A stretch of 64,000 nt of DNA from Bosea sp. OAE506. GTDB taxonomy: Bacteria > Pseudomonadota > Alphaproteobacteria > Rhizobiales > Beijerinckiaceae. The position numbers and the translations under genes are program-made. The stretch covers positions 2,791,001 to 2,855,000 of the forward strand of contig NZ_JBEPOB010000001.1 of NCBI RefSeq assembly GCF_040546595.1, in the 5' to 3' direction. The notes under the pieces are model-generated. The model had not been told where the DNA came from, did not search any database, and was given only the letters and a program-made list of their open reading frames with translations. Shown here piece by piece: positions 8,997 through 16,218 of the stretch; position 1 is the first letter of the stretch; every line of letters starts with the position of its first letter.

Positions 8997-9962
8997 TCAG
9001 ACCTTCTCGACTTCGGGGCGGCCGAGCAGGCCCGAGGGCATGAAGACCAGCACGATCGCCAGGATGCAGAAGGCGGCGACGTCCTTGTAGTCGATGGTGA
9101 AATAGGCCGACCACATCACCTCGATCAGGCCGATCAGCAGGCCGCCGATGACGGCGCCAGGCAACGAGCCGATGCCGCCAAGCACGGCTGCCGTGAAGGC
9201 CTTCACCCCGGGGATGAAGCCGTCATTGAAGCTGACGACGCCGTAAAGCACGAGGTACATCACGCCCGCGACGGCTGCGAGCGCTGCGCCCATGACGAAG
9301 GTGATCGAGATCGTGCGGTCGACGTCGATGCCCAGCAGGGCGGCCATCTTGCGGTCCTGCTCGCAGGCGCGCTGGGCCCGGCCGAGCGGCGTCTTCTGCA
9401 CGATGTACCAGAAGGCGGCCAGCAGCACCGCGGTCGTCACGATGATGACGATCTGCTTGTAGGAAATCTGGACCGAGTAGGTCGCGCTCTCGATCAGCGT
9501 GATCGACTTGTTGAGCATGGGCGGCGTCGACTTGTTGCGCGGGCCCTGCACGACCTGGACGAAGTTCATCAGGAAGATCGACATGCCGATCGCCGAGATC
9601 AGCGGGGCAAGGCGGAAGGAGCCGCGAAGGGGCCGGTAGGCGACGCGCTCGATCGCCCAGTTCCACAGCGAGGTGAAGAACATCGCCAGCACCAGCACGA
9701 AGATCAGCGCGACCACGATCAGCCCCGCCCCGAACCAGGAGGCGATCAGCATGAAGAAGATCAGCGCGATGAAGGCCGACAGCATGAAGATGTCGCCATG
9801 CGCGAAGTTCACCATGCCGATGATGCCGAAGACCATCGTGTAGCCGATGGCGATGAGGCCGTAGATCGACCCCAGGGTCAGCCCGTTGATGAGCTGCTGC
9901 AGGAACACTTCCATGGACGACGCAGACCCCTTGAACCCGCTCCCGTTCTCTTGAGCCGGCAT
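8997..9962 (-). CDS. livH: Branched-chain amino acid ABC transporter permease LivH
   Basis: Inner-membrane permease and first gene of the liv operon. Up to 321 residues. FLQQLINGLTLGSIYGLIAIGYTMV and FGIIGMVNFAHGD are hallmark LivH motifs, and TPLGRAQRACEQDRKMAALLGID is the cytoplasmic coupling loop. About eight hydrophobic segments. A 16-residue polar extension precedes Met17 (MEVFLQQ); a start at 9914 would give the standard length and may be the real one. The 235-base region upstream has no gene and should hold the operon promoter. Confidence 0.93.
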   Translation of the reverse strand: MPAQENGSGFKGSASSMEVFLQQLINGLTLGSIYGLIAIGYTMVFGIIGMVNFAHGDIFMLSAFIALIFFMLIASWFGAGLIVVALIFVLVLAMFFTSLWNWAIERVAYRPLRGSFRLAPLISAIGMSIFLMNFVQVVQGPRNKSTPPMLNKSITLIESATYSVQISYKQIVIIVTTAVLLAAFWYIVQKTPLGRAQRACEQDRKMAALLGIDVDRTISITFVMGAALAAVAGVMYLVLYGVVSFNDGFIPGVKAFTAAVLGGIGSLPGAVIGGLLIGLIEVMWSAYFTIDYKDVAAFCILAIVLVFMPSGLLGRPEVEKV

Positions 9963-10197
9963 GACGCCGACGCATGCGAGATGCGATCACCATGCAGAGC
10001 TACCAACGCCTTGCCATTTGGACAATCGCGCCCGGCCATAAAACTGTCAAAAGCAATCTGCGGCGAATTGCCCGACAAATGGGCAGTGCAGTCTGCGGCG
10101 CCGCGCCGATTTCACGCAAGATGATTGTGTTTGGGGCAGGGTGCGGCGGTGGCGCTCCGCCGCCGGCCCCTGCTGGGAGGGCGTGACGGACCGGCGT
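9963..10197. other. Intergenic region upstream of livH and downstream of the epimerase gene
   Basis: No gene seen. Expected to hold the liv promoter (minus strand). A GC-rich inverted repeat (GCGGCGG ... CCGCCGC) near 10143-10165 sits just beyond the epimerase stop and could act as its terminator, but there is no T run, so this is weak. Confidence 0.4.
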
Positions 10198-11208
10198 TCA
10201 GGGCCGATCGGTCACAAGGAAACCATGGGCGAGCGGGTCGCGGTCGTCGATGAAGATCGTGTTGTAGCCGGTCATCCGGGCCCAGCCCTCGATCGAGGGG
10301 ATGATGCCCTCGAAGGGGCCGACCTGGGCGGTCGCTTCGACCCGACCGCGGAACATCGTGCCGATGATGCTCTCATGCACGAAATCGTCGCCGACCTGGA
10401 GCTTCCCCTGCGCTGCCCACTGCGCCATGCGCGAAGAGGTGCCGGTGCCGCAGGGCGAGCGGTCGATCGCCTTGTCGCCGTAGAACACGGCGTTGCGGGC
10501 ATGGGCCTCCGGCTTGGTGGGCGCGCCCGTCCATAGGATGTGGGAGAGCCCGTTGATCGCCGGGTTCTCAGGGTGGATGAACTCGTACTTGGCGTTCAGC
10601 GCGGCGCGTAGCTTCGGGCTCCAGCGCTGGATGTCGGAGGGGTTGATGTCGGCGATGTCGCGGAACGCGTCCTGCGGATCGACGATCGCATAGAAATTGC
10701 CGCCATAGGCGACGTCGACGGTGACCTCGCCGAGCTCCTCGATCTCCGCGGTCAGGCCCGTGGCGTGGAGATAAGAGGCGATGTTGGTGATGCGGACATT
10801 GTCGACATAGTCGCCATTGCGGGTGTAGCGCGCCGTTACCAGCCCGGCGGGCGTGTCGATGCGCAACACGCCCTCCTCACGCGGGGTGACGAGGCCGCGC
10901 TCCAGCGCCATCGTCACCGTGCCGATGGTGCCGTGGCCGCACATCGGCAGGCAGCCGGAGGTCTCGATGAAGAGGAAGGCGATGTCGGCATCGTTGCGCG
11001 TGGGGGGGTAGAGGATCGAGCCTGACATGACGTCGTGGCCGCGCGGCTCGAACATCAGCCCGGTGCGGATCCAGTCATACTCCGCGAGGAAATGGGCCCG
11101 CTTCTCGACCATGTTGGCGCCCTTGAGCGGCGGGGCGCCGCCCGCGACCATGCGCACCGGATTGCCGCAGGTGTGGCCGTCGACGCAGAAAAAGGTGTGG
11201 GTGCTCAT
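10198..11208 (-). CDS. 4-hydroxyproline 2-epimerase (proline racemase family)
   Basis: Cofactor-independent epimerase, probably converting trans-4-hydroxy-L-proline to cis-4-hydroxy-D-proline in the cytoplasm. 336 residues. Both catalytic cysteines of the two-base mechanism are present: Cys90 in MCGHGTIG and Cys253 in SPCGTGTSSRMA. Dehydratase members of the family have Thr at the second position, so an epimerase or racemase is favoured. Last gene of a minus-strand set after a cupin and a FAD dehydrogenase, matching the order epimerase plus D-hydroxyproline oxidation. Proline or 3-hydroxyproline cannot be excluded as substrate. Confidence 0.88.
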   Translation of the reverse strand: MSTHTFFCVDGHTCGNPVRMVAGGAPPLKGANMVEKRAHFLAEYDWIRTGLMFEPRGHDVMSGSILYPPTRNDADIAFLFIETSGCLPMCGHGTIGTVTMALERGLVTPREEGVLRIDTPAGLVTARYTRNGDYVDNVRITNIASYLHATGLTAEIEELGEVTVDVAYGGNFYAIVDPQDAFRDIADINPSDIQRWSPKLRAALNAKYEFIHPENPAINGLSHILWTGAPTKPEAHARNAVFYGDKAIDRSPCGTGTSSRMAQWAAQGKLQVGDDFVHESIIGTMFRGRVEATAQVGPFEGIIPSIEGWARMTGYNTIFIDDRDPLAHGFLVTDRP

Positions 11209-11238
11209 CGGCTTGGCTCGGTCGGTTGGCGGATTGAT

Positions 11239-12471
11239 TCAAAAGCGCTGCGGGCTGAAAGGGGCGAGGTCGATGGCGGGTCCGCGCCCCGCGACCAGCG
11301 CCGCCACGAGATCGGCCGTCACGGTCGACTGCGTCATGCCGTAATGGCCGTGGCCGAAGGCGTAGACGACATGGGGGTTGCGGCTCGCCTTGCCGATGAC
11401 CGGCAGCGAGTCGGGCATGGAGGGGCGGAAGCCCATCCAGAGCGTGCCGGATTCGAAGGCCGGCAGCCCGTCCACGAACTGGCTCGCCTTGTCGTAGAGG
11501 ATCCTGGTGCGAGCGTGGTTGGGGGCCGCTTCCAGCCCGCCGAACTCGACCGCTCCGCCAATGCGCAGGCCGCTCTCCAGCGGCGTCATGACAAAGCCGT
11601 GGCCCTCGAAACCGATAGGCCGCGTGGTCAGCCCGGTCACGCCGGGAAAGCTGACATTGTAGCCGCGCTCGGTGTCGAGCGGAACCTTGTCGCCGAGCGC
11701 CGCCGCCAGCGGCTTCGACCAGGCGCCAGCCGCGACGACCGCGCGGTCGACGACGCGCTGGAAGCCGTCGGCGCCGATCAGGGCAGGGCGCTCGCCGGTC
11801 GAGATATTGGTGATGGCTGCCTTCTCGAAGACCGCGCCGCGGGCGAGCGCCGCCTCGAACAGCGCGAGCGTGAGCTGCAGCGGGTCGCTGATATGGGCGG
11901 TGTCGGGGTGGAAGGCCGCGCCGACGAACCCGCCTTTCAGAGCCGGCTCGAACTGACGCAGTTCCTCAGGGCCGATCATCTCGACGGTGATGCCGAACTC
12001 CGCCTGACGCTTCGCGATCCCGCGCGCCTCCTCGAAGGCCCCGCGCTCGGTGAAGGCATAGAGCCCGCCCTTGCGGTGGATATGGCTCTCGAGGCCGGCA
12101 TGCTTGGCGCGCGCCATCCAGGCGGGCAGGGCGCGCTGCTGCAGGGCGCCGATGCCCTGGATCGAGCGCTCATAAGCCTCTGGCCGCGCTGCCAGCACGA
12201 AGCGCAGCAACCAGGGCAGGAGTTTCGGGAAATAGGCCGGGCGGATTGCCAGCGGGCCGAGCGGGTCGAGCAGGAATTTCGGCACCTGCCTGAGGATCTT
12301 CGGGCTGGCGATCGGCAGGATGTCGGTATGGGCCATCCAGCCGGCATTGCCGCGCGAAGGACCGAAGCCCGGCCCCTCCTTGTCGAGGATCAGGACCTCG
12401 TGGCCCTCGTCGAGCAGGGCATGGGCGATGGCGCAGCCGACGATGCCGGCGCCGACGACGGCGGTCTTCAT
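11239..12471 (-). CDS. FAD-dependent D-amino-acid dehydrogenase (DadA-like), likely D-hydroxyproline dehydrogenase
   Basis: DAO-superfamily flavoprotein, 410 residues. N-terminal dinucleotide-binding motif VVGAGIVGCAIA at about 5-16, acidic residue at the end of the second strand (LILDKE), and a C-terminal FAD motif with MGFRPSMPDSLPVIG and FGHGHYGMTQS. Probably oxidises the D-imino acid made by the neighbouring epimerase to a pyrroline carboxylate, passing electrons to the respiratory chain. The gap to the epimerase gene is 30 bases and to the cupin gene 10 bases, so one transcript is likely. Substrate assignment is from context. Confidence 0.85.
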   Translation of the reverse strand: MKTAVVGAGIVGCAIAHALLDEGHEVLILDKEGPGFGPSRGNAGWMAHTDILPIASPKILRQVPKFLLDPLGPLAIRPAYFPKLLPWLLRFVLAARPEAYERSIQGIGALQQRALPAWMARAKHAGLESHIHRKGGLYAFTERGAFEEARGIAKRQAEFGITVEMIGPEELRQFEPALKGGFVGAAFHPDTAHISDPLQLTLALFEAALARGAVFEKAAITNISTGERPALIGADGFQRVVDRAVVAAGAWSKPLAAALGDKVPLDTERGYNVSFPGVTGLTTRPIGFEGHGFVMTPLESGLRIGGAVEFGGLEAAPNHARTRILYDKASQFVDGLPAFESGTLWMGFRPSMPDSLPVIGKASRNPHVVYAFGHGHYGMTQSTVTADLVAALVAGRGPAIDLAPFSPQRF

Positions 12472-12481
12472 GGCCGGACCT

Positions 12482-12808
12482 TCATGGCAGGGAGAGCTCC
12501 GCCAGCGCGCCCGGCCGCTTCACCTCGATCTCGACGAAGGCGATCGGGTGTTCGGAGCCGTTCATGACGTCATGCTGGATGCCGGCAGGGCGCATATAGG
12601 CCTGGCCTTCGGCGAGGGGGACGTCGGTGGTCTTGGTGCCGTCATGGATGCGCAGCGTGCCGGCGACGAGCATCACGACGAAATAGGGCCAGCCATGGCT
12701 GTGCCAGCCGGTGACGGCGCCAGGTTCGAAATCCCAGCGCGTGATGCGCAGGGTGTCGTCGTCCTGCTGGACGGTCGGGCGGGCGGGAATCGTGCAGGTG
12801 AAGGCCAT
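12482..12808 (-). CDS. Cupin domain protein
   Basis: 108-residue single-domain cupin beta-barrel. GWHSHGWPYFVVMLVAG is the first cupin motif with metal-ligand histidines; GQAYMRPAGIQHDVMN is the second. First gene of the hydroxyproline-type operon, starting 239 bases from the divergent gntR start, with GGAGAG about 6 bases before its ATG. Catalytic role unknown; small cupins in such operons may be isomerases, hydrolases or ligand-binding proteins. Confidence 0.85.
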   Translation of the reverse strand: MAFTCTIPARPTVQQDDDTLRITRWDFEPGAVTGWHSHGWPYFVVMLVAGTLRIHDGTKTTDVPLAEGQAYMRPAGIQHDVMNGSEHPIAFVEIEVKRPGALAELSLP

Positions 12809-12988
12809 TCCACTCTCCGCTGCGGCGCTCGTCTTCGGCCCCGACGGGCCCGCGCTACCCTGTTCTGCAACAGCCGCGTCGCCGGGTCGAGGTGCCCCGG
12901 AGGGCGGGCCGTCCTGCCAGAAGCGTCTTGCGCCGGAACCCGTTTCGCTTGCAGATTGCTTGTCCGGCGTCCGAACGCGATAGGCAGG

Positions 12989-13002
12989 ATTGATATATCA
13001 AT
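12989..13002. promoter_or_regulatory. Perfect 14-base palindrome, candidate GntR operator
   Basis: ATTGATATATCAAT is an exact palindrome and an AT-rich island in GC-rich DNA. It lies in the divergent promoter region between the cupin operon and the GntR/FCD regulator, 46 bases before the regulator's start. FCD-type GntR proteins bind short palindromes of this kind as dimers, usually overlapping their own promoter. A ten-base match, ATTGATATAT, recurs at 13770-13779 just after the regulator gene. Confidence 0.75.
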
Positions 13003-13047
13003 GGCTTGTGATGCGTCAATCCGAGGCGGTCCGCGGGGAGCGGCGCA

Positions 13048-13749
13048 ATGAGCCTGCGGCCCGCTTTCGAGAGCGATGGCCCTGACGAGCCGGCGCCGCT
13101 GCCGTCGCAGGGAGCGCCCAGCCTGACGGAGACCGCCTATCGCCGGCTCGAGGAGGCGATCGTGACGCTCTCGCTGCGGCCGGGCGCGGCGCTCACCGAG
13201 GCGCAACTGATCGACATGGTGGGTGTCGGGCGCACGCCGGTACGCGAGGCGCTGATCCGGCTTGCGCAGCAGGGGCTGGTGGAAGTGCTGCCGCGCAAGG
13301 GCGTCGTCGTGGCTGGAATCAACGCCATCGACATCATGGCCGCGCTCGATGCGCGGGAGGTGCTGGAACGGCTGATCGCGGGTGATGCCGCGCGCCGCGC
13401 CAGCCCGCGGGAGCGCATCAGCATCGTCGAGAAGGCGCGCGCGATGCGCCAGGCCGCAGCGGAAGGCGACGCCACCGCCTATATGCGGCTCGACAAGGAG
13501 CTCGACGCGGCGGTCGCGGCCGCGGCGCGTAGCCCCTATGCAACGCGGGCGGTGGAGCCGTTGCAGGCGCTGATCCGGCGGGCCTGGTATCATTTCGAGC
13601 GGCAGGACGATCTCGTGCCGGCGGCTGGCCACCATGTCGCCTTCGCGCAGGCGCTGGCGACGGCCGATCCTGCGGCCGCGATGGCTGCCAGCGATGCCCT
13701 GATGCTGCATCTGCGCAACGGGCTGCTGGCGACGCTCGACCGGGACTGA
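13048..13749 (+). CDS. GntR family transcriptional regulator, FCD subfamily
   Basis: Ligand-responsive DNA-binding regulator, 233 residues. A winged helix-turn-helix spans about residues 25-85, with TEAQLIDMVGVGRTPVREALIRLAQQGLVEVLPRKG containing the recognition helix. The FCD ligand domain from about 95 to 230 is all-helical, with AREVLERL and HHVAFAQAL carrying likely metal-ligand positions. It is divergent from the cupin-dehydrogenase-epimerase operon, which it probably controls; the effector may be a hydroxyproline-pathway intermediate. Palindromic sites flank the gene. Confidence 0.93.
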   Translation: MSLRPAFESDGPDEPAPLPSQGAPSLTETAYRRLEEAIVTLSLRPGAALTEAQLIDMVGVGRTPVREALIRLAQQGLVEVLPRKGVVVAGINAIDIMAALDAREVLERLIAGDAARRASPRERISIVEKARAMRQAAAEGDATAYMRLDKELDAAVAAAARSPYATRAVEPLQALIRRAWYHFERQDDLVPAAGHHVAFAQALATADPAAAMAASDALMLHLRNGLLATLDRD

Positions 13750-13769
13750 GTCGCTCCGGAACAGCGGCT

Positions 13770-13779
13770 ATTGATATAT
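13770..13779. promoter_or_regulatory. Second ATTGATATAT site downstream of gntR
   Basis: Ten bases identical to the left part of the palindrome at 12989-13002; here the right half is degenerate (GTCG rather than CAAT). It lies 20 bases past the gntR stop and about 120 bases before the flavin reductase start, so the same regulator might also control that gene. Weaker candidate than the upstream site. Confidence 0.45.
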
Positions 13780-13898
13780 GTCGCCGAATGGGGCCTGAAG
13801 CAGGGGGCCTGTCGTCGCAGGCGCCGCGCAAACTGGCTTTTTGCCGGTCAAACCCCTACATCACGGGGAAACCCGCCGCTTCGGCCCCCCGGATCGCC

Positions 13899-14417
13899 AT
13901 GACCGACACAGTTTCTCTCCAGCCGCGGGTCGCGCCCGAGGCGGCCTCCTTTCGCGACGCCATGGCCGGCGTCGCGAGTGCCGTCCATGTCGTGACCACG
14001 CTCGGTCCGGCCGGGCGGGTGGGGCTGACCGCCACGGCTGTCGCCTCCGTCTCGGATTCGCCGCCGACGGTGCTGGTCTGCATCGCGCGGCCGAGCCGGA
14101 CCCTGGCTGTGATCGAGGCGGCCGGGCTGTTCTGCATCAACACCCTGCCGGGCGACGCGCTCGAACTCGCGGAGATCTTCGCCAGCCGGCGCGGCATCGA
14201 GGGCGAGGCCCGCTTCGCCACCCGTAACTGGACGACGCTCGCCACCGGCGCGCCGGTCCTGTCCGAGGCCGTGGCGGCCTTCGACTGCCGGCTCACCGCG
14301 ATCCACGACGTTGCGACGCACCGCATCCTGATCGGAGAGGTGCTGGGTCTCGGCGGCGCAGTGGCGGCGCCCGGCAGCAGCCTGATCTATCGGCAGCGGC
14401 AGTTTCAGGCGGTTTAG
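13899..14417 (+). CDS. Flavin reductase-like FMN-binding protein (HpaC/RutF type)
   Basis: Short-chain NAD(P)H:flavin oxidoreductase supplying reduced flavin to a partner monooxygenase. 172 residues from the ATG at 13899. FRDAMAGVASAVHVVTT is the usual N-terminal helix and strand; GLTATAVASVSDSPPTVLVCI is the FMN-phosphate-binding region; FCINTLPGDALELAEIFA and the C-terminal LIYRQRQF are also standard. The partner oxygenase is not in the window. A RutB-like amidohydrolase lies 40 kb away, but RutF cannot be separated from HpaC by motif here. Convergent with pcaC. Confidence 0.88.
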   Translation: MTDTVSLQPRVAPEAASFRDAMAGVASAVHVVTTLGPAGRVGLTATAVASVSDSPPTVLVCIARPSRTLAVIEAAGLFCINTLPGDALELAEIFASRRGIEGEARFATRNWTTLATGAPVLSEAVAAFDCRLTAIHDVATHRILIGEVLGLGGAVAAPGSSLIYRQRQFQAV

Positions 14418-14440
14418 GGCCCGCCTGACGGCGAGACGGC

Positions 14441-14842
14441 TCAGCTCTTCGCGGCCTCTGCCTCGATCTCGGCAAAGACGCTCGCGGCTTCCTTGAAGGC
14501 GTGGTTGGCGGCCGGCACGCCGGCATAGATCGCCGTCTGCATCAGCACCTCCTTGATGTCGTCGCGGCTCAGGCCATTGTTGAGCGCGCCGCGGACATGG
14601 ATGCGGAACTCGCCCCAGGCGCCGAGCGAGGCGGCGATCGCCAGCACGATGATCGACCGCTCGCGCCGGGGCAGGCCCGGCCGGTTCCAGATGTCGTTCC
14701 AGGCGGTGCGGGTGATGAACTCCTGCCATTCGCCGTTGAAGTCGGTCAGGCCGGAACTGGCCTTGTCGACATAAGGACCGCCGAGCACGGCGCGGCGGGT
14801 GGTCATGCCCTCGGCGTAGCGGGTCTTGTCGTCAGCCATCAT
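14441..14842 (-). CDS. pcaC: 4-carboxymuconolactone decarboxylase
   Basis: Decarboxylates 4-carboxymuconolactone to 3-oxoadipate enol-lactone in the protocatechuate branch of the beta-ketoadipate pathway. 133 residues, typical size. TRTAWNDIWNRPGLPRRERSI and GEFRIHVRGALNNGLSRDDI carry the conserved AhpD-like helical core with the family's Glu and His. Last gene of a minus-strand set with pcaD and pcaB; a palindromic repeat separates it from pcaD. Confidence 0.92.
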   Translation of the reverse strand: MMADDKTRYAEGMTTRRAVLGGPYVDKASSGLTDFNGEWQEFITRTAWNDIWNRPGLPRRERSIIVLAIAASLGAWGEFRIHVRGALNNGLSRDDIKEVLMQTAIYAGVPAANHAFKEAASVFAEIEAEAAKS

Positions 14843-14870
14843 GTGCTCCTGCCAAAGGTTGATTCGAAGA

Positions 14871-14971
14871 CGCCGTCATCCCGGACGCAGCGAAGCGGAG
14901 ATCCGGGATCCATGCCTGAAGCGTTCGGGAATGGATCCCGGGTCTCCCTGCGGTCGCCCGGGATGACGGCG
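14871..14971. repeat. Palindromic intergenic repeat bounded by CGCCGTCATCCCGG
   Basis: Perfect 14-base terminal arms, 14871-14884 and 14958-14971. The interior has a further imperfect stem built on GATCCGGGATCCATGCC and its counterpart around ATGGATCCCGGGTCTCC. It lies between pcaD and pcaC and may affect RNA stability or expression of pcaC. Confidence 0.85.
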
Positions 14972-14995
14972 CGCTTTAACCTCACTTTGCGTTGT

Positions 14996-15775
14996 TCATT
15001 CGCTCAGAAAATCGAGAACGGCCTTCGTGAAGGCCTCAGGCTGCTCGAGATTCGACAGATGCGCGGCGTCGAGTTCGACCGTCCGGGCGCCGGGGATGGC
15101 CTGCGCGATCAGGTGGCCGGCGGCCGGCGGCGTGGCGGGATCGACCGTGCCGATGACCACCAGTACCGGGTTGGTGACGCTGCGGATCGACTCGCGCTGG
15201 TCCATGTCGCGGATCGCGGCGCAGCAGGTGGCGTAGCCGATCGCCGGCGTCGTCGTCAGCATCGTGCCGACCCGCGTCACGGTTGCGGGCTCGGCCTCGC
15301 GGAAGCGCGGGCTGAACCAGCGTGCGAGCACGCCCTGGACCAGGGCGTCCATGCCCTGGCTGCGCGCCATCGCGATCCGGTCGTCCCAGAGCGAGGGCGG
15401 GCCCATATGGGCGGCCGTGTTGGCGAGCACGAGGCGGCCCATCCGCTCGCGGGCATTTGTCGCGAGCCATTGCCCGACCATGCCGCCCTTCGAGACGCCG
15501 CACCAATGCGCGCGCTCGATCCCGAAATGGTCGAGAATGGCGAGTGCGTCCCTGCCGAGCGTGTCGATCGCAAAGGCCCTGTCGGTCGCGACCGAGAGAC
15601 CGTGCCCGCGCGAATCGTAGCGCAGGACGCGGAAGCGCTTCGACCATTCGGGAATCTGCGGGTCCCACATCGAGAGATTGGTGCCGAGCGAGTTCGACAG
15701 CATCAGCACGGGGGCATCGGCCGGCCCGTCGAAGCGGATGTTGAAGGGTTCGCCCGCTAGGGTTTCGATCGGCAT
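14996..15775 (-). CDS. pcaD: 3-oxoadipate enol-lactonase
   Basis: Alpha/beta hydrolase that opens 3-oxoadipate enol-lactone to 3-oxoadipate. 259 residues from the ATG at 15775. The nucleophile is Ser95 in CGVSKGGMVG, a typical PcaD elbow; SRGHGLS precedes it, and the catalytic His is in ELDAAHLSNLEQP near the C-terminus. IRDMDQRESI in the lid region is characteristic. The frame is open further upstream, but conservation begins at MPIETLAGEP. 32 bases downstream of the small AcnX subunit gene. Confidence 0.93.
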   Translation of the reverse strand: MPIETLAGEPFNIRFDGPADAPVLMLSNSLGTNLSMWDPQIPEWSKRFRVLRYDSRGHGLSVATDRAFAIDTLGRDALAILDHFGIERAHWCGVSKGGMVGQWLATNARERMGRLVLANTAAHMGPPSLWDDRIAMARSQGMDALVQGVLARWFSPRFREAEPATVTRVGTMLTTTPAIGYATCCAAIRDMDQRESIRSVTNPVLVVIGTVDPATPPAAGHLIAQAIPGARTVELDAAHLSNLEQPEAFTKAVLDFLSE

Positions 15776-15807
15776 CGGCGTGGTGTCCCTGGTCTCGTGA
15801 GCGGGGG

Positions 15808-16218
15808 TTACTGAACGGAGATGGTGCCGTCGGCGGCAATGGCGAGGCTGCGGCCCGCCAGCGGCGCCTGATCGGCTGCGGCCAGGCGCAGGGCGGGCGG
15901 CGTGGGCCAACCCATCTCGCGCGCCACGACCAGCCCGAGCAGCAGGATGGCGTCGGGCGCGTCCATCAGGATCGCGGCGGGCGCCTTGCCGGCATGGACC
16001 AGTTCGAGCAGCACGGCCGAGGCCGAAGACGAGCCGATCGTCCCCGGCAGGGCCAGGATCGTGCCCGCAACGCTGAGCCCGCACTGGGGATGGCGCTGGT
16101 CGATGATCCTGCCCGAGCGCGGATCGACGCCGCCCCAGAAGCTGATCGGGGCGGTCAGAGCGAGGCAGGGGCCGGCAGTGGCCGGGCCCGGCAGCAGGAT
16201 CTGCGTGGTCAGGCCCAT
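15808..16218 (-). CDS. Aconitase X small (swivel) subunit
   Basis: DUF126/AcnX swivel-domain protein, partner of the large subunit encoded just upstream. 136 residues from the ATG at 16218. PISFWGGVDPRSGRIIDQRHP is the diagnostic segment, followed by LPGTIGSSSASAVLLEL and APAAILMDAPDAILLLG. Its start overlaps the end of the large-subunit gene by 10 bases, implying coupled translation. Two-subunit AcnX proteins are known as cis-3-hydroxy-L-proline dehydratases; archaeal relatives act on phosphomevalonate. Substrate here is inferred only. Confidence 0.85.
   Translation of the reverse strand: MGLTTQILLPGPATAGPCLALTAPISFWGGVDPRSGRIIDQRHPQCGLSVAGTILALPGTIGSSSASAVLLELVHAGKAPAAILMDAPDAILLLGLVVAREMGWPTPPALRLAAADQAPLAGRSLAIAADGTISVQ

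Noticed and set aside
11035..12567. A 510-codon plus-strand open frame opposite the D-amino-acid dehydrogenase
   Set aside because: Antisense by-product; the minus-strand gene has FAD motifs and operon context.
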